This document shows positions 57,839 through 64,000 of a stretch of 64,000 nucleotides of DNA, piece by piece. Source of the DNA: Deltaproteobacteria bacterium (GTDB lineage Bacteria > Acidobacteriota > Thermoanaerobaculia > Multivoradales > JAHZIX01); NCBI GenBank assembly GCA_022601195.1, contig JAHZIX010000040.1, forward strand, positions 62,001 to 126,000, in the 5' to 3' direction. The position numbers and the translations under genes were made by a program. Position 1 is the stretch's first letter, and each line of letters opens with the position of its first letter. The notes below the pieces were generated by a model. The model made no database searches, was not told where the DNA came from, and saw only the letters and a program-made list of their open reading frames with translations.

Positions 57839-60800
57839 TCATCGGCAAATCTGCCCGCTATGCCAACAGGCCCCTCCAAACTCGCTGATCACTCCTACGG
57901 TCACGTCGTTGGTGAGGATGAACTCCAAGTCTCCATCGCCGTCTAAGTCCTTCTGGACCCCAGCGGAGTAGGTGACGGTCTGGCCGATTTGGTCGGGGCA
58001 GAGCATCGGTTCCGGAATGTCCCTCAGTGCCACCCGACTGGCAGTGCCATCGGGCTCTAGGTTTCCTGTCAGCTCTCCCACCAGGCCAACGGGGTCGTTG
58101 ATGGTGTACAGGCCACCTCCCCACACGGGTCCGGCGTCGATGTGAAGAACCACCTGGGACGGCGAGGCGCCACCACCGGAGAAGCCGTTCCGGTTTGTGT
58201 CGCAGGCCTCCAGGACCGGTGAGTCTGCCACCATCTTGGCGCGGCCGGAAAGAAGATCCTCTCCGGGCCCGCCGGCGAACACGAAGACCCGGCCTTGATC
58301 CTCCCCCTTGGGCTCTCCCGCCATCAGGTCTGGCAATCCATCCCCATTGACGTCTCCGACGGCAGCCAGGGAGCTCCCCAGGTGAACGCGGTTGTCCGTG
58401 GTCGGGAATACCAGTTCTCTACGACCGCCGGGGCCACCGGGAAAGGGACCTCGGTGGATCACCACTCGGCTGGTACTGGGCCCGCCGGAGCCCCCCGTCT
58501 GTCCGGAGGCGATATCCCCAAACTGATCACCGTCGAAGTCTCCCACCGCGGCTACGGCAGCACCGGTTCCCCGGTTCACAGCCCCGGCGAAGGACTCCAG
58601 AAAGGCGCCATTGTGATCGTCGTCGTCGAAGACGAAAACCTTGCCGATATTGCCCCCCGTATCAAGACTTGGCGCCCCTACCACTATCTCCGCCAGGCCA
58701 TCGCCGTCCAGATCGGCAGCATCCACAGAGGCACCAAACCGAGCGCCGTTAGGGAAAGGTTCCCCCGCCCCCGAGCAGTTGGAAATGCCGCTATCGCCAG
58801 CCTCCAAGCAGAAAAGGTCTAACTCGGACTCGATGTCGTAAACCCAGACCTGCCCGTTGTCGTTCAAGCTGGCGTCCAACTGCCGCGGAGCTCCAATAAT
58901 CAGGTCGGGAACCTCGTCACCATCGACGTCTCCGGAAGCGAGGGCGGCGCCGAACTGGCCGTCATTGTCCGCGCCCTGGAAGACTTTGGGAGAAGCAGAG
59001 ACATCCCCTCCCTCGAAAAACTCCACCCTGCCCACGAGATCCGGATCCAAGCCCGGCGCTCCAACGAGAAGGTCGTCGATCCCGTCGTCGTCCCAATCCT
59101 CGACCACCTCAAGGGCAGCACCGTAGAAGTGGTTGTTGCTCCCACTCACCACCCGCCAAGGGCTACAAACTCCAGCCTGAGGGCACCCCTGGTTCGGGGC
59201 TCCACAACATGACGACCCGGAGAAAATCGCAAAACGGCCGGAGTTCCCACCGCTTCCGGGAGCTCCCACCACCACATCCGCCATTCCGTCCCCTTCCACC
59301 AACTCTCCCAGAGCTACGGCGGTGCCGAATCGCTCCGATTCCTCTTGCCCGTCGAGAGTGAAAAGGCGTTGGCCCGTCCTGCCGGAGAATACCGATACCC
59401 GACCTGCATCTCGGAGTGAATTACCCGGGGAAACATCCACATCGAATTTGGGTTGGCCGACAACGAAATCCTTGAAACCGTCCCCGTCGATATCTCGGCC
59501 ACCCGCTACCGCGGCGCCAAAATCCGCTTCCGTACCTAGGGTGTCTTCCTTGCCGCGGAAGAGGAAGGGAATCACTCCCCCCCCCTCGAGGATCCCTAGT
59601 TGCAAATCCAAATCCGGTTGATGACCGACCTCCCCGAAGGAAGCCGTTCCCAGTTGTAGAAGGTTGCGCAAATCCCGAGGATGCCCCGGCTGACCGTAGA
59701 CTTGCCGGTGGCGTTGTTCCAGAAGAGCAGCAGCCCCGGCGACGATGGCACCAGCACTGGAGGTACCGTTGTAGCAGTGGGTATAGCGGTAGTTCTTACC
59801 GAGCCGGGTCGACGGGTCGTTGCCCGAGTCACAGTTGGACAGCTGAACGAAACTGGGCCCATATCCCGTGGTGGTGACATTTTGGCCCCAGGCATAGGTG
59901 CCCACCCGAGTCCCGAAATTGGAGTTGAAATATCGGTTATGGAAGAAAACCTCGTTCACCGGGTTGGAGTCCGTAGACGAGAGCCCTCCTCCCACCATGA
60001 CTGCGCCGGAGTCGCGAAAGTCGATATCCAGCTTACTCAGACCCGTCCCTGGATCGATGACAATGGGATCGTTGTCGAGGTCGAGGCCGCCGTTCAGAGG
60101 AAAGTCCCTGTTGACGGAATTTCCAGCCGGCTGAATGACATGAATTCCAAGAGCCGTCGCCTGCTCCACGACGGCGAATTCCAGGTCGTCGAACTCGAAG
60201 GGGGTGTGGACGATGATGGTGCCATCGTCAAAGAGAAAGCGCTCCTGCTCCACCAAAAGGATATCTCCGGGAGAGAGCTTCAGGGTGGCCAGCAAGACCG
60301 CGTTGGCAGGGGCCCAATCCGGATCGGAAAGGAGGAAGACCGGAGCGACACGAATCTGTGCCTTGGGCACGAAGCCGGTGACTCCCCAGGAATTGTCTGC
60401 TGCAGCCAGAATGCCCAGGTTAGCGGTACCGTGCTCCCTATTGAAGCCGGAGCCCGGCGCCGTATCGTCCCAATCGCTTTGAGGCACCAAGGGCGGCCGA
60501 GGCACCTGTTGATTCAGATGAAGAAGATCTTCGTGGCTCAGATTCCAAAGAAACTCGACGTCCGCCACCGTGACTCCTTCGCCTCGCAGATTCCTCGCCA
60601 AGGCGGCGTCGACTCCCACGCCTTCCGGAGCCGGATCCCGATACCCTTGAAACGCCTCTAGCTTGGGCGCCGGGTAGGGCTGGGTCACTCTGGGGGCATC
60701 GAACCGGGCCGTCCCGTAGGCGTTCTCTACGGACGGAAGGGCCAGCAGCTGGGGCAAGATCTCGGCAGCGAGCTCTTCGGTGGGCAGGTCGAGAACGAAA

Positions 60801-61273
60801 AATTGGCTCAGGTCGGCGAGGGCCTTCCCCGTATTGTGCTGCCCCACTTGCCTCAAGGCTTCCAGCTGAGGGACTGGCAGAGAAAACGCTGGACGTAACC
60901 GAACACCAGCGATACCGGTGATTCCTGCCATCACCGACTCCAGCCGGGAAATCTCCTCTGCAGCCTGAGGCGATTCCCCAATGGCCCCCGCCGACCTATT
61001 CCTCGACTTGGACACCCGACTCAAGCCAGCCTGGGCCGTCAGGTGCCCCCCCTCCACTCGGCCTCTGGAATCATCCACCAGCTTGATCACCAAGGTACGC
61101 GAATCTCGCCCCACCCCGAGAGAAGCCTCGAGAGACTTGGTCGCCATCCTACGCGGTGCAAGCTCGGCGGCGGTAGAGCCCATGATTGGGGCCGCCAAAA
61201 GAAAGATCACGAACAGAGAGAGGCACCTAGGCACCTCCAAAAAACGATGACTGAGTCGGTCGCTGCACTTCAC
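57839..61273 (-). CDS. Subtilase (S8-like) fused to a seven-repeat FG-GAP propeller
   Basis: About 1144 residues from GTG 61273, which has GGGAGGAGAACC just before it; ATG 61297 lacks a site. Signal peptide near CLSLFVIFLLAAPIMGS. The S8 triad: Asp in GVTVADVEFLWNLSHEDL, His in REHGTANLGILAA and Ser in NGTSSAGAIVAGAAALL. From about residue 580, seven integrin-type repeats each end in DxxGDxxxDxxxG(A/Q)P (GRDIDGDGFKDFVVGQP, GDGMADVVVGAP, DWDDDGIDDLLVGAP, DVDGDEVPDLIIGAP, DLDGDGLAEIVVGAP, DFDGDQFGDIASGQ, DVNGDGLPDLMAGEP). A final ~120-residue domain has VVLHIDAGPVWGGGLYT. A secreted protease whose propeller may bind the substrate or cell wall. Confidence 0.9.
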   Translation of the reverse strand: MKCSDRLSHRFLEVPRCLSLFVIFLLAAPIMGSTAAELAPRRMATKSLEASLGVGRDSRTLVIKLVDDSRGRVEGGHLTAQAGLSRVSKSRNRSAGAIGESPQAAEEISRLESVMAGITGIAGVRLRPAFSLPVPQLEALRQVGQHNTGKALADLSQFFVLDLPTEELAAEILPQLLALPSVENAYGTARFDAPRVTQPYPAPKLEAFQGYRDPAPEGVGVDAALARNLRGEGVTVADVEFLWNLSHEDLLHLNQQVPRPPLVPQSDWDDTAPGSGFNREHGTANLGILAAADNSWGVTGFVPKAQIRVAPVFLLSDPDWAPANAVLLATLKLSPGDILLVEQERFLFDDGTIIVHTPFEFDDLEFAVVEQATALGIHVIQPAGNSVNRDFPLNGGLDLDNDPIVIDPGTGLSKLDIDFRDSGAVMVGGGLSSTDSNPVNEVFFHNRYFNSNFGTRVGTYAWGQNVTTTGYGPSFVQLSNCDSGNDPSTRLGKNYRYTHCYNGTSSAGAIVAGAAALLEQRHRQVYGQPGHPRDLRNLLQLGTASFGEVGHQPDLDLQLGILEGGGVIPFLFRGKEDTLGTEADFGAAVAGGRDIDGDGFKDFVVGQPKFDVDVSPGNSLRDAGRVSVFSGRTGQRLFTLDGQEESERFGTAVALGELVEGDGMADVVVGAPGSGGNSGRFAIFSGSSCCGAPNQGCPQAGVCSPWRVVSGSNNHFYGAALEVVEDWDDDGIDDLLVGAPGLDPDLVGRVEFFEGGDVSASPKVFQGADNDGQFGAALASGDVDGDEVPDLIIGAPRQLDASLNDNGQVWVYDIESELDLFCLEAGDSGISNCSGAGEPFPNGARFGASVDAADLDGDGLAEIVVGAPSLDTGGNIGKVFVFDDDDHNGAFLESFAGAVNRGTGAAVAAVGDFDGDQFGDIASGQTGGSGGPSTSRVVIHRGPFPGGPGGRRELVFPTTDNRVHLGSSLAAVGDVNGDGLPDLMAGEPKGEDQGRVFVFAGGPGEDLLSGRAKMVADSPVLEACDTNRNGFSGGGASPSQVVLHIDAGPVWGGGLYTINDPVGLVGELTGNLEPDGTASRVALRDIPEPMLCPDQIGQTVTYSAGVQKDLDGDGDLEFILTNDVTVGVISEFGGACWHSGQICR

Positions 61274-61452
61274 GGTTCTCCTCCCATTGAAAGTCATTGC
61301 AGCAGCTCCCTCTGCGCCCCGGAGAGGGCGAGAGCAGAAGCCACTAGGAATGAAGCGGAAATGGTCGAAAGAACCTGTAAAAAAAAGCAGGAAAAACCCT
61401 TTTGGGACTGGAAGCGACCTACCGCGGAATCCGTCGCGATTCTCTCTCCGGA

Positions 61453-64000
61453 CTAGATGGGAGGGGTCGACGCCACCAGGGAGGAGATTTCTGCTACCCG
61501 AGAGTCGCCGGGGCGTAGAGCGGCCGTCAGAATATCTTCTGCCTCTTCTAGCAACGGAATAGCCTCAGCCCGACTCCCCCGTTTCAATAAGAATCGGCCA
61601 TAGTCCGCTGCAGCAAAACCCAGCTCCGGATGATGGGGCGGTGAGACGGTGCGATACAGGTTCAGAGAGGCTTCGAAGGCCTCGCCAGCAGCCTCGGCTT
61701 GGCCGACCGCTGTCAAAGACCGAGCCAGGCCCGCCAAACTGGCTGCCACTTCGGGATGCTCCGGCCCCAACAGCTCTCGACGTATCTCCAAGGCCTGGCG
61801 GTGTACCTGGAGAGCGCCTTCCGGCTCTCCCTTGAGCAATAGCAAATCCCCCTGGCGATAGAGGGCTCGAGCGACTTGGGAATGACGGGGACCAAAATGA
61901 TTCTGGAGGCGCTCGAGACCTTGCTGAATCAGTTCCTCACCCTCGGAAACACGGCCCAAGGCGGCCCGTACCGCCCCCAGAATCTGAAGTCCGAAAGCAC
62001 CTTCCGGCTCCTCCAAAAGACCGTGCAGGCGGTAGATAGCCACCGTGCGTTCCATCACTGGCTCCGCCTCGTCGAAGGCAGCTAAGTCATAGAGCAGCAG
62101 GCCATAGTTGCTCAAAGAGAGGGCCGTTTCCGGGTGTTCCGCTCCGAACTCTGCTTCGCACATCCTCAACGACTCGAGATAGAGGGGCGCTGCCGCGGCA
62201 AACTCTCCCCGGTCGTGCCGCACCAAAGCCAGGTTGTTGAGCACCGAGGAAACATAGGAATGCTCGGGCCCGAGCAGCCGTCGATAGAGTTGCAGTGCCC
62301 GTTCGTAAAGCTCCTCGGCCTTTTGGTAATTGCCCAGCTCGGAATAGGAAATGGCGATGCGGTTGAGAACGATGGCATAAGAGACGGTTTCTCGACCTTC
62401 GGCCTCGGCGCGAAGCTTCAGAGACTCTTCGAGTACCTGAGTGGCCGGCTCCGAGAGACCCATTTGCTGGTAGCTCCGACCGATGCTCTCGAGCACTTGA
62501 GCCTGGAGGGCCGGCTCCTCCGCCAAGTCTTCGTGAGCCCGCTGAGCTCCCCGGGCCAAAAGCTCCTGCACGGTGAGCTGCCCGGCGTGAATCTCGTCCG
62601 GTTCGGTGACTTGAAACAGCTCCGCCATGAATTCCGACGCTCGCCCAGCCCGACTTCGTTCCTGCGCCGCCACATCTCTTTGCTGAGACAGGCGCACCGT
62701 CTGCACGATCAAGGCGGTGACGAAGGCCAGCAACAGACATCCCGCTACCCCGGAGGCCAACACTCCCAAGCGGTGACGTTGAAAGAACTTCTCGGCTCGG
62801 TAGCGCCATCTATCTGGTCGAGCGGTGACCGGTAAGCCGCCTCGGAAACGCTCCAAGTCGGCCGCCAAGTGTGCCGCAGACGGATATCGTCGCTCCGGTT
62901 CTTTACGCAGCGCAGTCAGAACAATGGAATCTAGATCTCCCTCTAGGCTCCGTTTCAGGGTCCCGGGCTTCAGGCCACGGGCCGCCGCCAGTGCCTGCGA
63001 GGAAGCTTCTCTCCCTTCCTCTGAAATCTCCCCCTTTCCCTCTCCGCCTGTCTCGCGGCCGTCTCCCTTAGGGTTTTGGCCCACAGTGCGACTGGGCGGA
63101 GCCGGCATGACCTCCAGGACAGCCCGTTGCCATTCCAAAGGAGAAAAGTCACGGCTTCCAACGGCGGATTTGCCGCATAGCAACTCATACAGCAGCGCTC
63201 CGAGAGAGTAGATATCCGTGGCCGTGGTGACGGCCTGGCCAGCAAACTGCTCCGGACTGCCGTAGGCCGGAGTGAGGAACCGCTCACTGCGAGCGGTTCG
63301 CCTTCCAGATGCCGAGCCTGCCTCGTCATCTAAGAGCTTGGCGATACCGAAATCCAACAACTTGGGGATTCCCTCAGCGGTGACGAGAATATTGCTCGGC
63401 TTGAGATCCCGATGCACTATCAGGTTGCGGTGAGCGTGACTGACGGCCGAGCAAACGGTCTCGAAAAGTCTGAGTCGGGCTTCGATACCCCACCGCTGTT
63501 GATCACAGAAACGGTCGATTGGCTCCCCATCGACGTATTCCATAACGAAGTAGGGGCAGCCTTCTTCTGTTGAACCAGCATCCAACAGCCGCGCGATGTG
63601 AGGGTGCTCCAAGGAAGCCAGAATCTGTCTCTCCCTTTCGAAACGCCGCACCATCTCGGCGCTATCCAGACCCCACTTGACCAGTTTGAGAGCGACCTGT
63701 TTGTCAAATTGTTGGTCGCCTCGGGAGGCCCGGTAGACGACGCTCATCCCTCCTTCTCCGAGGACCCCCTCCACCACCCAGGGTCCGAAGCGGCGGCCCT
63801 GGACGTCATCTCCCCGATCGGTCAACCGGGCCGCCCCTTGAGAGATCACCTCCTGCACCAGATCTTGAGAAGAGGCATCCGCCGCTAGCAATCGACTCAC
63901 CTCGGCCCGCAGCTCCCCATCTCCCTGGCACTCGGTGTCGAGATACTCTGACCGGTCGCCTTCATCCCGGGCAAGGGCCCCGGCGAATAGCTCCTCTACC
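61453..64000 (-). CDS. Ser/Thr protein kinase with TPR domain (5' end outside the window)
   Basis: A transmembrane kinase whose reading frame stays open to the right edge: residues VEELFAGALARDEGDRSEYL precede the GTG at 63900, so the true start is beyond 64000. The kinase domain has GEGGMSVVYRASRGD, ALKLVKWGLD (catalytic Lys), VHRDLKPSNILV, LLDFGIAKLL and YGSPEQFAGQAV. A membrane helix (GVLASGVAGCLLLAFVTALI) leads to about ten TPR-like units outside the membrane (YQQMGLSEPATQVLEESLKL, AYRQGDLLLLKGEPEGAL-type). The missing N-terminal ~30 residues are the usual short leader. The kinase would phosphorylate regulators in response to a signal bound by the TPR domain. No cognate phosphatase lies nearby. 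Confidence 0.93.
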   Translation of the reverse strand, partial: VEELFAGALARDEGDRSEYLDTECQGDGELRAEVSRLLAADASSQDLVQEVISQGAARLTDRGDDVQGRRFGPWVVEGVLGEGGMSVVYRASRGDQQFDKQVALKLVKWGLDSAEMVRRFERERQILASLEHPHIARLLDAGSTEEGCPYFVMEYVDGEPIDRFCDQQRWGIEARLRLFETVCSAVSHAHRNLIVHRDLKPSNILVTAEGIPKLLDFGIAKLLDDEAGSASGRRTARSERFLTPAYGSPEQFAGQAVTTATDIYSLGALLYELLCGKSAVGSRDFSPLEWQRAVLEVMPAPPSRTVGQNPKGDGRETGGEGKGEISEEGREASSQALAAARGLKPGTLKRSLEGDLDSIVLTALRKEPERRYPSAAHLAADLERFRGGLPVTARPDRWRYRAEKFFQRHRLGVLASGVAGCLLLAFVTALIVQTVRLSQQRDVAAQERSRAGRASEFMAELFQVTEPDEIHAGQLTVQELLARGAQRAHEDLAEEPALQAQVLESIGRSYQQMGLSEPATQVLEESLKLRAEAEGRETVSYAIVLNRIAISYSELGNYQKAEELYERALQLYRRLLGPEHSYVSSVLNNLALVRHDRGEFAAAAPLYLESLRMCEAEFGAEHPETALSLSNYGLLLYDLAAFDEAEPVMERTVAIYRLHGLLEEPEGAFGLQILGAVRAALGRVSEGEELIQQGLERLQNHFGPRHSQVARALYRQGDLLLLKGEPEGALQVHRQALEIRRELLGPEHPEVAASLAGLARSLTAVGQAEAAGEAFEASLNLYRTVSPPHHPELGFAAADYGRFLLKRGSRAEAIPLLEEAEDILTAALRPGDSRVAEISSLVASTPPI

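Noticed and set aside
59681..60661. A 326-codon plus-strand frame opposite the subtilase
   Set aside because: Antisense to the region with the catalytic His and Ser motifs; no ribosome site or family.
1..64000. CRISPR arrays, defence islands, phage genes, rRNA or tRNA genes
   Set aside because: I looked for short regularly spaced repeats, cas-like, restriction or phage structural proteins and cloverleaf sequences, and saw none. The window is mostly housekeeping and exported-protein genes.

Overview
The window looks like a chromosomal segment of an Acidobacteriota bacterium, possibly a Thermoanaerobaculia-type lineage. The evidence is protein content: an 823-residue duplicated permease of the ADOP type, a protein with the 'VWFA-related acidobacterial' architecture, a Ser/Thr kinase fused to TPRs, many secreted peptidases, three FG-GAP propeller proteins and an IPTL-CTERM surface protein. 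Genes are GC-rich, mostly with clear Shine-Dalgarno sites. No rRNA, tRNA, CRISPR array or intact insertion sequence was seen. The lineage call is inference from families, not from a marker gene.

Layout. 1-4.8 kb is an accessory patch: an XRE regulator, the decayed right end of a Tn3-family transposon, and a compact operon (SDR, small ORF, ABM monooxygenase, metallo-beta-lactamase-fold lipoprotein) divergent from an HxlR regulator. 4.8-10.3 kb holds two head-to-head transport operons: DUF3311 protein / sodium:solute symporter / esterase on the minus strand, and an Atg22-like MFS / acyltransferase on the plus strand. 10.5-17.5 kb is a minus-strand run: LysM-BON protein, DUF937 protein, M29 aminopeptidase, VWFA protein and M13 metallopeptidase lipoprotein.

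17.8-27.5 kb is the most coherent part, a nine-gene plus-strand operon. A GbsR-type regulator with an apparently leaderless start is followed by polyprenyl diphosphate synthase, DAHP synthase, class II HMG-CoA reductase, demethylmenaquinone methyltransferase (broken in this sequence by one extra G), MenF, MenD, MenH and MenB. It joins the entry enzymes of both precursor routes (shikimate and mevalonate) to menaquinone assembly. MenE lies apart at 43.8 kb; MenA and MenC are not in the window. The operon is followed by a 135-bp REPIN-like inverted-repeat element.

27.7-39.1 kb carries a GH18-like lipoprotein, a PQQ-type sugar dehydrogenase, thioredoxin reductase with a small CPDC redoxin, a sigma-54 activator, an SDR/TetR pair sharing an 18-bp palindrome, a secreted esterase, a HugZ-like protein and the IPTL-CTERM protein. 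39.4-49 kb has a TPR / UnbV-FG-GAP pair, a VWA protein with three tandem repeats, MenE, LipA and the ADOP permease. 49.5-64 kb is again rich in exported proteins: M1-like peptidase, quinone-oxidoreductase-like MDR, a second FG-GAP/UnbV protein, a DUF6702-like protein, a methyltransferase, a beta-barrel protein, a subtilase with a seven-repeat FG-GAP propeller, and a Ser/Thr kinase that runs off the right edge.
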